From positions 248,001 through 312,000 of the forward strand of contig JADKFR010000003.1 in assembly GCA_016717345.1 (NCBI GenBank): 64,000 bases of DNA, read 5' to 3'. The DNA comes from Propionibacteriaceae bacterium (GTDB lineage Bacteria; Actinomycetota; Actinomycetes; Propionibacteriales; Propionibacteriaceae). A program made the position numbers and the translations under genes. Numbering within the stretch: the stretch's first letter is position 1; every line of letters starts with the position of its first letter. This document shows, piece by piece, positions 27,956-36,710 of this stretch. The notes under the pieces are model-generated. The model did not search any database. It was not told the DNA's origin and was given only the letters and a program-made list of their open reading frames with translations.

Positions 27956-28578
27956 CAATTCTCCGTTTCCATGACACTCTGCACGTCGATTCGGGGTTCG
28001 GCAAGACCTGCCAGTTCAGCCTCCAGGGCGCTGGCGTCCGGCAGGTGGGGAGCCAGCGGCGGCAACTGGTCAAGGCTCGTCAATCCCATCCGCTCCAGGA
28101 AGTTCGAAGTGGTGGCGAACAGCCGCGCTCCGGAGTCACCATCGCGGCCCACCTCTTCGATGAGGTCGCGGGTGGCGAGCGTGCGCATCACCCCGTCCAC
28201 GTTGACCCCCCGGACGGCTGCGACGCGGCCCCGCGCGATCGGCTGCAGGTACGCGACCACGGCGAGGGTCTCCAACGCCGCCTGCGACAGCCTGCCCGGC
28301 TGCCCGTCGATCAGCCAGGCGCCGATCAGTGCAGCGTGCTCCGAGCGGGTGTAGTAGCGCCAGCCGGTGCCGACGTGACGCAACTCGAAACCACGTCGGG
28401 TCGTGTCGTACCAGGCGGCCAGCCCGGCCAGGCATTCGCTCACCACCTCTGTGGGTGCCCCCACGGCCCGCGCCAGTTCGTCGGCGGGAAGGGGCTCGGT
28501 CGCCATCATCAGGACGGCTTCCAGCGGTCCGGTCAACGTCGCGGGATCCCATTCGATGGCCAAGGTCTCGTCAGTCAT
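27955..28578 (-). CDS. scpB: Segregation and condensation protein B
   Basis: 207 residues. Winged-helix kleisin-interacting subunit of the Smc-ScpAB condensin complex. Conserved features include LEAVLMMATEPLPADELA at the N-terminus, DTTRRGFELRHVGTGWRYYT and LSQAALETLAVVAYLQPIAR, which match the ScpB consensus. Overlaps the scpA end by 8 nt. Smc itself is not in the window. Confidence 0.94.
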   Translation of the reverse strand: MTDETLAIEWDPATLTGPLEAVLMMATEPLPADELARAVGAPTEVVSECLAGLAAWYDTTRRGFELRHVGTGWRYYTRSEHAALIGAWLIDGQPGRLSQAALETLAVVAYLQPIARGRVAAVRGVNVDGVMRTLATRDLIEEVGRDGDSGARLFATTSNFLERMGLTSLDQLPPLAPHLPDASALEAELAGLAEPRIDVQSVMETEN

Positions 28579-29452
28579 GGGCAGCCTCCTGGCCTGTGGG
28601 CGGTGCGGTGTCGGGACGTCCCGGCGGGATGTCGCCGGCCTCGTCGAAGGCCGCGCCTATCCCTTCGGTGACCTCGGTACCCAGCCAGCGGATCGTCAGT
28701 TCGCCGAGTGCGGTGAGTTGTTCGAAGACGACCGCCTGCTCACGGTACAACTCCAACAGGGCGAGGAATCGTGCGACGACGACCAGTCGTTCCTCGGCGT
28801 CGTCGATGAGGGCGCGGAAACTCAGCGGCGAATGCCGCCGCAGGCGGTCCACGATCACTTGGGCCTGCTCCCTGACGCTGACACGAGGGGCATGGAGGTG
28901 GGCCAGCGACACCTCCTGGGCGGCTTTGGGGACCAGCGCCCGACCGGCCAGCAGGGCTAGCTGGCCGCCCATCCCGGTGAGGTCGACCTCGGGCAGCAGC
29001 CGGGCGAATTGCTCCTCCAACCCTCCCGGACGCGGGTGCCGCCGTCCCTGTTCCTGAAGAACCTCACTGATCCAGCCGGCGACGAGCTTGAAAGCGCGGT
29101 ACTGCAGCAGCCGCGCGAAGAGAAGGTCGCGGGCCTCCAGCAGCGCGAGATCCTCATCGTCCTCAACCTCGCCCTGGGGCAGTAGCCGGGCCGCCTTCAG
29201 ATCCAGCAGGGTGGCTGCCACGACGATGAACTGACTTGTCTCGTCCAGGTTCCCGATCCCACTGCCCTGCTCGTCCCGGGCCCGCCGCAGATGGGCGATG
29301 AACTCGTCGGTGACCTGCGACAGGGCCACCTCGGTCACGTCCAGCTTGTGCTTGGCGATCAGCTGCAACAACAGGTCGAAGGGGCCCGAGAAATTGGTCA
29401 GGTGGACGGAGAATCCCGGCTCGAGCTGCGAATCATGGGCGAGACTACTCAC
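28571..29452 (-). CDS. scpA: Segregation and condensation protein A (kleisin)
   Basis: 293 residues. Kleisin subunit linking Smc heads. The N-terminal domain begins FSVHLTNFSGPFDLLLQLIA and continues VALSQVTDEFIAHLRR and DETSQFIVVAATLLDLKAAR, the classic ScpA pattern; the C-terminal winged helix carries LSFRALIDDAEERLVVVARF and FLALLELYREQAV. GTG 29452 overlaps the stop of the upstream 107-residue protein gene by 4 nt. Confidence 0.95.
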   Translation of the reverse strand: MSSLAHDSQLEPGFSVHLTNFSGPFDLLLQLIAKHKLDVTEVALSQVTDEFIAHLRRARDEQGSGIGNLDETSQFIVVAATLLDLKAARLLPQGEVEDDEDLALLEARDLLFARLLQYRAFKLVAGWISEVLQEQGRRHPRPGGLEEQFARLLPEVDLTGMGGQLALLAGRALVPKAAQEVSLAHLHAPRVSVREQAQVIVDRLRRHSPLSFRALIDDAEERLVVVARFLALLELYREQAVVFEQLTALGELTIRWLGTEVTEGIGAAFDEAGDIPPGRPDTAPPTGQEAAHD

Positions 29453-29772
29453 TGCTCGGTCAACGCCTGCACCAGCTCCGACTCCTCGCCGCGTTCAGCA
29501 AGATCGGCCATGATCAGGCTCACCGCCGTCCGAACGATGCGTCCGCGGTCCACAGCGATCCCGTGCTGCGCCCGGAGGGTGAGGCGGGCCTGCTCCAGGA
29601 GCAGGAGCTCGGCGCTGGTGACGTACACCGTGATCTTCTCGTCGTGGCGCACGCGTCCCGTCGCCTGCGCCGACTCGTCCGCAGCGTCAGCCGTGGTCGG
29701 GGAAGGCGCCGGGGTGGGAACCGTCGAACGGAAGAGCTCCGAAGCGCCGGGCAGCGCTACGCGCCGGGGCAT
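29449..29772 (-). CDS. Small putative ribbon-helix-helix protein between parA and scpA
   Basis: 107 residues. The first half is a disordered Ala/Thr/Pro-rich segment. The second half (RHDEKITVYVTSAELLLLEQ, then ARLTLRAQHGIAVDRGRIVR) has the strand-helix-helix pattern of CopG/ParG-like DNA-binding proteins. It overlaps parA by 16 nt and scpA by 4 nt, so it is made with both. A DNA-binding partner or regulator of the ParA-type ATPase is the natural guess from context; I do not recognise a named family. Confidence 0.75.
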   Translation of the reverse strand: MPRRVALPGASELFRSTVPTPAPSPTTADAADESAQATGRVRHDEKITVYVTSAELLLLEQARLTLRAQHGIAVDRGRIVRTAVSLIMADLAERGEESELVQALTEQ

Positions 29773-30659
29773 CGGAACAGCACCTCCCTGGCCAGCATGC
29801 GGTAGGCGTCGGCGCCCGGCGAGTTCGGCGCGTAGGTGGTGATTGGCTCCCCCGCGACCGTGGTTTCTGGGAATTTGATGGTTCGGCGGATGACCGAGTG
29901 GAACACCACTTCGCCGAACGCCTGGACGACCCGTTCCAGGACCTCACGGCTGTGCAACGTTCGGGCGTCATACATCGTGCCCAGGATGCCCAGGATCTCC
30001 AGCTCCGGATTCAGCCGGTCCTGCACCTTCGCGATCGTGTCGGTGAGCAGGGCGATCCCTCGCAGCGCGAAGAACTCGCACTCCAGCGGCATGATCACCT
30101 GGTCGGCGGCGGTGAGCGCGTTGACGGTCAGCAACCCGAGGGACGGCGCACAGTCGATCAGGATGATGTCGTAGTCGTGGCGGACCTTGGTGAGCACCCG
30201 CCGCAACGTCTGCTCCCTGGCGACCTCGCTGACCAGTTGGACTTCGGCGGCCGACAGGTCGATGTTGCTCGGCAGGATGTCAAGTCCCGGCACCGAGGTG
30301 TGTGTGATGACCTCCGTGACCTGAGTGTCGCGGCGGATCAGCAAGTCGTAGATCGACTTGTCCAGAGTGTGGGGGTTGACCCCGAGTCCGACCGACAAGG
30401 ACCCCTGGGGGTCGAAGTCGACCAGCAGCACCTTGCGTCCGGTCTCCGCCAGGGCAGCGCCCAGATTGATGGTCGTGGTGGTCTTGCCCACCCCACCCTT
30501 CTGGTTGCACAACGCGATGATCAACGCCCGCTTCGGGTGGTGGGGGTCGGGCGCCACCGGCTCGGGCAGGACCGGCAGGGGACGCCCGGTGGGGCCGAGG
30601 TCCTCCTTGTCGAGGGTGGGCTCGGGATCGAAGAGCGCGTCGGTGCTGTCAGGCTTCAC
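29757..30659 (-). CDS. parA: ParA-family chromosome-partitioning ATPase
   Basis: 300 residues. Deviant Walker A NQKGGVGKTTTTINLGAAL, Walker A-prime DFDPQGSLSVGLGV and Walker B DIILIDCAPSLGLLTVNAL identify a ParA/Soj ATPase that moves along DNA. A 45-residue acidic and proline-rich N-terminal extension precedes the core. This is the scpAB-linked ParA (Rv1708-like), probably not the origin-linked ParA of parAB; no parB is nearby. GTG 30659 lies 6 nt after TAGGCT, consistent with a leaderless start. Confidence 0.92.
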   Translation of the reverse strand: MKPDSTDALFDPEPTLDKEDLGPTGRPLPVLPEPVAPDPHHPKRALIIALCNQKGGVGKTTTTINLGAALAETGRKVLLVDFDPQGSLSVGLGVNPHTLDKSIYDLLIRRDTQVTEVITHTSVPGLDILPSNIDLSAAEVQLVSEVAREQTLRRVLTKVRHDYDIILIDCAPSLGLLTVNALTAADQVIMPLECEFFALRGIALLTDTIAKVQDRLNPELEILGILGTMYDARTLHSREVLERVVQAFGEVVFHSVIRRTIKFPETTVAGEPITTYAPNSPGADAYRMLAREVLFRCPGA

Positions 30660-30725
30660 AACCGCAGCCTAGGCCAGGAATGTCGATAAGTCCCCCGGAC
30701 GGACAGGCTCGGCTCCCGACCGGAG

Positions 30726-31661
30726 TCAGCGGGCACGCGGGTGCGCTGCCACGAACACCTCGCGCAGGTGCTCGACGGTCACCAACGTGTAGAGCTGCGT
30801 GGTGGTGACCGACGCGTGTCCCAGCAGTTCCTGGACGACCCGGACGTCGGCGCCGCCGTCGAGCAGGTGGGTGGCGTAGGAGTGACGCAGCGTGTGGGGG
30901 CTCACCTGATCGGCGATGCCGGCGGCGTCGGCGTGCTGCTGCAGCACCTTCCAGGCGCTCTGCCGGCTGAGCCGTTGTCCTCGAACTCCCAGGAGCAGCG
31001 CGGGAGTAGGGCTCCTGGCACCCGCCGCCCACCCGGGTCGGCCACGCACCAGCCACGCCTCCACGGCCGCGCGGGCGTAGCTACCCAGGGGCACGAGGCG
31101 CTCTTTGCGCCCCTTCCCGAACAGCCGGAGCCCGGCGTCCGGGTTCGCCAGCACCGGCATCAGGTCATCGACGTCGAGGTCCACCACTTCAGAGATCCGG
31201 GCCCCCGTCCCGTACAGCAGCTCCAGGAGCGCGGCGTCCCGCAGCCCTGACACGGAACTGGGGTCGGGGGCGTCCAACAGTCGCTGGACGGCCTCGATCG
31301 GCAACGCTTTCGGAAGCCGCTTGAGCTGCTGGGGCGGGCTCACGCCGACAGCAGGGTTCGGCGTGTGGCCCTCCTCGGCCACGAACCGATGCAGGCTGCG
31401 GACGGCGACCACAGCGCGCGCCACGCTGGAGGCGGTCAACGCCGGTCGGACGGAGTCGCCGGTGGCAAGCCAGGCCGCATAGTCCGTGATGTCACGCTCG
31501 GTGATCTGCTCCGTTGCGGTGATGCCGCGGTCGGCCAGGAACCCGGCGTAGCGACCCAGGTCGCGCCGGTACGCGGTGACAGTGTGGGGGGACGCTCCCC
31601 GCTCCACGCTCAGGTGGTCGAGGTAGCCACGCACCAGCCGCTGCACCTGGCTCGTGCTCAC
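30726..31661 (-). CDS. xerD: Tyrosine site-specific recombinase XerD
   Basis: 311 residues. Resolves chromosome dimers at dif with XerC. SAM-like N-terminal core-binding domain (LVRGYLDHLSVERGASPHTV), catalytic arginine in LLYGTGARISEVVDLDVDD, the HxxR box HTLRHSYATHLLDGGADVRV, and LLGHASVTTTQLYTLV with the nucleophilic Tyr. GTGA overlap with the NUDIX gene. Its place in pyrG-NUDIX-xerD-parA-scpAB is the conserved actinobacterial one, which argues for the housekeeping XerD and against a phage integrase. Confidence 0.94.
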   Translation of the reverse strand: MSTSQVQRLVRGYLDHLSVERGASPHTVTAYRRDLGRYAGFLADRGITATEQITERDITDYAAWLATGDSVRPALTASSVARAVVAVRSLHRFVAEEGHTPNPAVGVSPPQQLKRLPKALPIEAVQRLLDAPDPSSVSGLRDAALLELLYGTGARISEVVDLDVDDLMPVLANPDAGLRLFGKGRKERLVPLGSYARAAVEAWLVRGRPGWAAGARSPTPALLLGVRGQRLSRQSAWKVLQQHADAAGIADQVSPHTLRHSYATHLLDGGADVRVVQELLGHASVTTTQLYTLVTVEHLREVFVAAHPRAR

Positions 31662-32353
31662 GCCAGGGCGGCCAAGGCGGCGTTGTGGGCCAGTCGCACC
31701 CCTCTGGCGGGCCAGGGGGCATCGCTGGGACGCAAATCCTCCAGGGAATGGGAGAGCCGGGCAGTCTCAAGGGCCAGCACTCCGCTGACCATGGTGGGGT
31801 TCTGCAGGCGACCCGCCAGGACAGCGGCGACAAGATCGGCTCGTCTCGCCCAGCACACCTCCATGTGGGCCTCCTCGTGGTCGGCCACGAAGCCCTCTGG
31901 CACAGGGGCCGCGTGCAGGTCCCGTGCCAAGAAGATCCGCAGCGACTCCTGGCACGCCCCGGGCGTCGTGAAGACGTCGACCAGAACCTGCCAGCGTTCG
32001 GCGCGCAGTCCGGCTTCCTCAGCAAGTTCGCGCTGGGCGGCCACCAGGAAGTCCTCGCGGTCGTGATCGAGCAGGCCGGCCGGCGGCTCACTGAGCTGGA
32101 ATCCCACCGGATGCCGGTACTGGCGCACGACGGCGATCCGGTCCGCCTCGTCCCACGCGATCACCCCGACCGCACCCGGGTGCAGGGTGTACTGCCGAGC
32201 CATGCGTCCGGCATCCGGGGTGATGACGTCATCGTTCACGAAATCGCTGATCGCACCGCGACCCAGGACGGTGTGCGCGGCGATCGGCCACGCCATCGGC
32301 AGGTCGGCGAGCTCGTCGTCTGCCAGCAGCCGCAATTGGGGAAGCTCAGGCAT
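31658..32353 (-). CDS. NUDIX hydrolase, ADP-ribose pyrophosphatase type
   Basis: 231 residues. The NUDIX box is AGLLDHDREDFLVAAQRELA followed by EEAGL, matching Gx5Ex7REUxEExGU. Flanking motifs VRQYRHPVGFQLSEPPAGLL resemble bacterial ADP-ribose pyrophosphatases, which split ADP-ribose into AMP and ribose 5-phosphate. Overlaps pyrG by 8 nt and xerD by 4 nt. Equivalent in position to Rv1700 of M. tuberculosis. Confidence 0.92.
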   Translation of the reverse strand: MPELPQLRLLADDELADLPMAWPIAAHTVLGRGAISDFVNDDVITPDAGRMARQYTLHPGAVGVIAWDEADRIAVVRQYRHPVGFQLSEPPAGLLDHDREDFLVAAQRELAEEAGLRAERWQVLVDVFTTPGACQESLRIFLARDLHAAPVPEGFVADHEEAHMEVCWARRADLVAAVLAGRLQNPTMVSGVLALETARLSHSLEDLRPSDAPWPARGVRLAHNAALAALA

Positions 32354-34016
32354 CGGGACCGTCCTCCACCGGCAGTCGGGCCGAGAGCTTGCGCTTCAGG
32401 GCCGCCTTGATCAGCCCCGCGAACAACGGATGCGGCTGGGTGGGACGCGACTTCAGTTCCGGGTGCGCCTGGGTGCCGACGTAGTACGGGTGCAGTTCCC
32501 GCTTGAGTTCAACGAACTCGACCAGCCGGGAGTCCGGTGACGTGCCCGAGACCACCAGCCCGGCTTGCTCGAGCTGCTCGCGATAGGCATTGTTCACCTC
32601 GTAGCGATGCCGGTGCCGCTCGGAGACGTGCGTGCTTTCGTAGACCTGTGCCACCAGCGATCCCGGAACGAGTTCGGCCGGATAGGCACCGAGCCTCATG
32701 GTGGCGCCCAGATCTCCCTTGCCCGAGACGATGTCCACCTGCTCGGCCATGGTGGCGATCACCGGCGAATGGGTCTGCGGGTCGAACTCGGTCGAGGCGG
32801 CATCCACCAGCCCCGCGAGATCGCGGGCCGCTTCGATCACCATGCACTGCAGCCCAAGGCAGAGGCCCAACGTCGGGATCCGGTTCTCCCGCGCGAAGCG
32901 GAGCGCCCCCAGCTTGCCTTCCACACCCCGGATGCCGAAGCCTCCCGGTACCACGACCGCGTCCACGTCGCCCAGATTCGCCGCCGCTCCCGCCTGGGTC
33001 TCGCAGGAGTCCGACGCCACCCAGCGGACGTTGACCTTGGCGTAGTTGGCGAAACCGCCCGCCCGCAGGGCTTCGGACACGCTGAGGTAGGCATCCGGCA
33101 GGTCGATGTACTTGCCGACCAGAGCGACGGTGACGTCCTCCTTGGGGTGGTGGACGCGCTCCAGCAGGTCGCTCCAGCGCGTCCAGTCGACGTCGCGGAA
33201 CGACACCCCGAGGCGCCGGACGATGTAGGCGTCGAGGCCCTCGCTGTGCAGCACCTTGGGGATGTCGTAGATGGACGGGGCGTCGGGGCAGGAGATGACG
33301 GCCTCTTCGTCGACGTCACACATCAGGGCGATCTTGCGTTTCACCCCGGCCGGGACGTCCATGCTGGCTCGGCAGACGATGGCATCGGGTTGGATGCCGA
33401 CCTGACGTAGGGCGGCCACCGAGTGCTGCGTGGGCTTGGTCTTGAGCTCGCCGCTTGGCCCGATGTAGGGAACCAGTGAAACGTGCAGGAAGAACACGTT
33501 CTCGCGACCGACCTCGCGTCGCACCTGCCGGGCGGCCTCCAGGAACGGCAGCGATTCGATGTCGCCGACGGTGCCGCCGATCTCGTGAATCACGACGTCG
33601 ATTCCGGACGCGGCCATGGCCAGCATCTCGTCCTTGATCTCGTTGGTGATGTGCGGGATCACCTGGACGGTGTCCCCCAGGAAGTCGCCCCGACGCTCCT
33701 TGGCGATCACGTTGGAATACACCTTGCCGGTGGTGACGTTCGCGTCACCGCTCAGCGGCACGTTGAGGAACCGCTCGTAGTGGCCGATGTCCAAGTCGGT
33801 CTCAGCCCCGTCCTCGGTCACGAACACCTCGCCGTGCTGGAACGGGTTCATGGTGCCCGGGTCGACGTTGAGATAGGGGTCGAGCTTTTGCATCGTGACC
33901 CGGAGCCCCCGGGCCACCAGCAGGCTGCCGAGGCTGGAAGCCGTCAGTCCCTTGCCGAGGGAGGAAACGACGCCCCCCGTGACGAATACGTGTTTGGTTT
34001 TCCGCGAGCTGCCCAC
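32346..34016 (-). CDS. pyrG: CTP synthase
   Basis: 556 residues. Amidates UTP to CTP using glutamine. The synthase domain starts KHVFVTGGVVSSLGKGLTAS, with DPYLNVDPGTMNPFQHGEVF, VHEIGGTVGDIESLPFLEA, and the glutaminase domain has VPGGFGIRG and the nucleophile LGLCLGLQCMVIEAAR plus a His-Glu pair near the C-terminus. GTG 34016 is preceded by GGAGG at 4 nt, so I reject the longer start at 34055. Lies 35 bp after recN. Confidence 0.97.
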   Translation of the reverse strand: MGSSRKTKHVFVTGGVVSSLGKGLTASSLGSLLVARGLRVTMQKLDPYLNVDPGTMNPFQHGEVFVTEDGAETDLDIGHYERFLNVPLSGDANVTTGKVYSNVIAKERRGDFLGDTVQVIPHITNEIKDEMLAMAASGIDVVIHEIGGTVGDIESLPFLEAARQVRREVGRENVFFLHVSLVPYIGPSGELKTKPTQHSVAALRQVGIQPDAIVCRASMDVPAGVKRKIALMCDVDEEAVISCPDAPSIYDIPKVLHSEGLDAYIVRRLGVSFRDVDWTRWSDLLERVHHPKEDVTVALVGKYIDLPDAYLSVSEALRAGGFANYAKVNVRWVASDSCETQAGAAANLGDVDAVVVPGGFGIRGVEGKLGALRFARENRIPTLGLCLGLQCMVIEAARDLAGLVDAASTEFDPQTHSPVIATMAEQVDIVSGKGDLGATMRLGAYPAELVPGSLVAQVYESTHVSERHRHRYEVNNAYREQLEQAGLVVSGTSPDSRLVEFVELKRELHPYYVGTQAHPELKSRPTQPHPLFAGLIKAALKRKLSARLPVEDGPDA

Positions 34017-34051
34017 GGGCCTCCAATGTAGGGGTTGCGGGTCGGAGGCGG

Positions 34052-35782
34052 TCAACTCGCCGCTCCGCGGACAGCGCGTGGGGCCTCCCCCTTCACGGAA
34101 TCGAGGAGTTCCCGGGCGTGGGCCATCGCCGATTCACTCGATTCCAGCCCGCCCATCATCGTGGCCAACACCGCCACGCGGTCATCGTCACGGACGAGCC
34201 GGACCCCGCTGGTGGTGACCTGGCCGTCGTCGGCCTTGGTGACCATGAAGTGGCGGTCGGCGAACGCGGCGACCTGGGCGAGATGGGTGACCACGATCAC
34301 CTGGGCCTGATCGGCCAGCCGTGCCAACCGCCTGCCGATTTCCAGAGCCACCGCTCCCCCGACGCCGGCGTCCACTTCGTCGAAGACGAACGTGCGGCGG
34401 GTGTCCCCCTGGTCTGCGCGCTGACGGGCGAGGACCACCTCAAGGGCCAGGCGTACCCGTGAGAGCTCGCCTCCAGAAGCCATCCGGGCCAAGGGACCCG
34501 GCGCCGACCCGGGATTGGCGGTGAACAGCAGCGCAATCTGGTCGGCCCCCTGAGGACCGGGCTCCTCCAGCGGGCTGATCGAGAAGAAGAGCCGGGACCG
34601 CGGCATGGCCAGCGCGGCCAGTTCGCCCGCTACTTCGTGGGACAGCCGCTCAGCCGCGGCCACGCGCCGCCGCGTGAGCTCCTCGGCAGCCGTCCGTACC
34701 GCCGCATCCTGCTGGGCCAGGCGCGTGGTCAACTCCTCGATCCGATCATCCGCGCCGGCGAGATCCGACACCCTCGTCGCGGCCTGAACGGCGTAGGCAC
34801 GCACCTCATCCACGGTTGGGCCGTACTTGCGGGTCAGCCCCTGGAGTTCGGCTCGCCGTCCGGCGATCCACTCAAGACGTGCGGGGTCAGCATCCAGACC
34901 AGCCGCGTAGCCGGCCAACTGGGAGGCGACGTCAGCCACCAGGGCGCCCACCCCGGCCAGTTCGGTGGTCAGGCCAGCCAGGTCCGGATCCGCTCGGGTG
35001 GCGGCGTCCAGCGCCCGCCGGGCAGCGCTGATCAGCCCGAGCGCTTCGGGGGCGTCGGAGTACCCGTCCTCAGCCCCCACGAGCGCCGCGAGCGCCGCCT
35101 GGACGGCCAGTCGAAGGTCGTCCGCCGATTGCAGCCGACGGGCCTCGGCGGCCAACTGCACGTCCTCGGCGGGCTGAGGATCGGCGTGGGTGATCTCATC
35201 GAGACCGAACTGCAGGAGGGCCAGTTCCCGAAGCCTCGCCTGGGATTGGGTCGTCAGCCCCAACAACTCCGCGGCGGACTTGCGCCTGGTCTCAAAGCTC
35301 TCCCGGTAGCGGGCCAGCAGGTCCGCCAGGTCAGGCCCGGCATAGGCGTCCAGCACCTCCCGCTGCTTGTCTGCCGTCCCCAGACGAAGTTGCTCCGCCT
35401 GGCCGTGGACGGTGACCCACTCGCCCATCAACGGCTGGCCGATCGCGAGGGGGATCTGGGCGCCACCGACGGTCAGCCGGGACCGGTTCGCACTCACCTG
35501 CCTGGCCGTCAGCAGGTCAGCGTCCTCTGGTTCGGCGCCCAACTCCGCGACGCTGGCCAGGCCTGCGGGGCCGAGTTGCCAGCGGCCCTCGACGAGCGCT
35601 CGCGACGCCCCCGTCCGCACCAGCGCAGGATCGGCCTTCGCCCCGGCCAGCAGGCCCAGCCCGGTCACGATCATGGTCTTTCCCGCCCCGGTCTCCCCCG
35701 TGACAGCGGTGAAGCCGGGGCTCAGTTCGAGCGCTGCCTCACCGATCACGCCCAGGTCGACGATCCGCAGTTCAGCGAGCAT
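34052..35782 (-). CDS. recN: DNA repair protein RecN
   Basis: 576 residues. SMC-like ATPase acting in double-strand break repair. N-terminal MLAELRIVDLGVIGEAALEL, Walker A GFTAVTGETGAGKTMIV, coiled-coil middle (long Ala/Leu/Glu/Arg stretches around residues 150-370), and C-terminal signature MASGGELSRVRLALEVVL, Walker B TFVFDEVDAGVGG and VVTHLAQVAAFADRHF. ATG 35782 chosen; the longer frame to 36052 is a shadow of nadK. Overlaps nadK by 11 nt. Confidence 0.96.
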   Translation of the reverse strand: MLAELRIVDLGVIGEAALELSPGFTAVTGETGAGKTMIVTGLGLLAGAKADPALVRTGASRALVEGRWQLGPAGLASVAELGAEPEDADLLTARQVSANRSRLTVGGAQIPLAIGQPLMGEWVTVHGQAEQLRLGTADKQREVLDAYAGPDLADLLARYRESFETRRKSAAELLGLTTQSQARLRELALLQFGLDEITHADPQPAEDVQLAAEARRLQSADDLRLAVQAALAALVGAEDGYSDAPEALGLISAARRALDAATRADPDLAGLTTELAGVGALVADVASQLAGYAAGLDADPARLEWIAGRRAELQGLTRKYGPTVDEVRAYAVQAATRVSDLAGADDRIEELTTRLAQQDAAVRTAAEELTRRRVAAAERLSHEVAGELAALAMPRSRLFFSISPLEEPGPQGADQIALLFTANPGSAPGPLARMASGGELSRVRLALEVVLARQRADQGDTRRTFVFDEVDAGVGGAVALEIGRRLARLADQAQVIVVTHLAQVAAFADRHFMVTKADDGQVTTSGVRLVRDDDRVAVLATMMGGLESSESAMAHARELLDSVKGEAPRAVRGAAS

Positions 35783-36701
35783 GGGCCGCGTCCCGCTCGG
35801 CCCCACCCCGCCATCCGTCGACCGGAAGCCCGAACTTGCGCACCAGGCGGGTGACGAACGGCTGCTCGGAGGTGCGCGCCAGCCGCAGCCGGTGCTGTCC
35901 CGCACGGGCTTCGATGACCGACCCCTCGGCGACGTCGAACGAGCGCCGTCCGTCGCACCACAGCACTCCGGGCGAGGTGGCCGGGAGCACCTCGATGGAG
36001 ACGACGGTGGTGTCGCTGAGCACCAGCGGTCGGGCGAACAGCGCGTGGGCACTGAGCGGGACCAGCAACAGCGCCGAGAGTTCGGGCCAGATCACCGGCC
36101 CATGGGCTGAGAACGCGTAGGCGGTGGACCCGGTCGGGGTGGCGACCAGAACGCCGTCGGTCGCCCACCGTGACAGCGGACGCCCATCGATCCGGACGAG
36201 GACCTCGAGCATGCGTTCCCTGGCGAGTTTCTCCACCGAGCATTCGTTGATGGCGAAGGAACTCCAGCGAATGGGACCTCCGGTCCCGTCGCGAACGACG
36301 GTGTCGATCGTCATCCGCTCCTCGACGTGATAGTCGGCGGCCACGACGCGCTCGATGAGCGAACCCACCTGCGAGGAGTCCAACTCCGCCAGGAACCCGA
36401 CGTGTCCGAGGTTCACCCCCAGCACCGGGATCTCCCGCGGCAGCGCCCACTCGGCGGCCCGCAGAATGTTGCCATCGCCCCCGAAGACCACTGCCAGTTC
36501 ACACCCTGGCGCCTCGTCGACCGGCAGCGGCTCGATGGCTGCCGCTGGCACCCGGCCGGAGAGCAGGTCGATGGCGTCCTCGGCGATCAGGCACGTGATG
36601 CCGTGTCGGGAGAGTCCCTCGACGAACTCCGCCGCGGCTTCCAGGGCAGCGGGGCGGCGGGGGTGCAGGGTGACGGCAACACGCCGGCGATGGTCGTTCA
36701 C
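35772..36701 (-). CDS. nadK: NAD kinase
   Basis: 309 residues. Phosphorylates NAD to NADP with ATP or polyphosphate. VVFGGDGNILRAAEWAL carries the GGDGN motif, followed by GVNLGHVGFLAEL, the NE motif in SFAINECSVEK, and SRWATDGVLVATPTGSTAYA. GTG 36701 lies 6 nt after TAGGGT, which includes the tlyA stop codon, so an internal leaderless promoter is possible. Follows tlyA by 9 bp and overlaps recN. Confidence 0.95.
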   Translation of the reverse strand: MNDHRRRVAVTLHPRRPAALEAAAEFVEGLSRHGITCLIAEDAIDLLSGRVPAAAIEPLPVDEAPGCELAVVFGGDGNILRAAEWALPREIPVLGVNLGHVGFLAELDSSQVGSLIERVVAADYHVEERMTIDTVVRDGTGGPIRWSSFAINECSVEKLARERMLEVLVRIDGRPLSRWATDGVLVATPTGSTAYAFSAHGPVIWPELSALLLVPLSAHALFARPLVLSDTTVVSIEVLPATSPGVLWCDGRRSFDVAEGSVIEARAGQHRLRLARTSEQPFVTRLVRKFGLPVDGWRGGAERDAAHAR

Positions 36702-36710
36702 ACCTGCACC

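Noticed and set aside
30726..31661. Phage-type integrase marking a mobile element
   Set aside because: XerD is in its conserved chromosomal place; no att repeats, tRNA target or phage genes are nearby.
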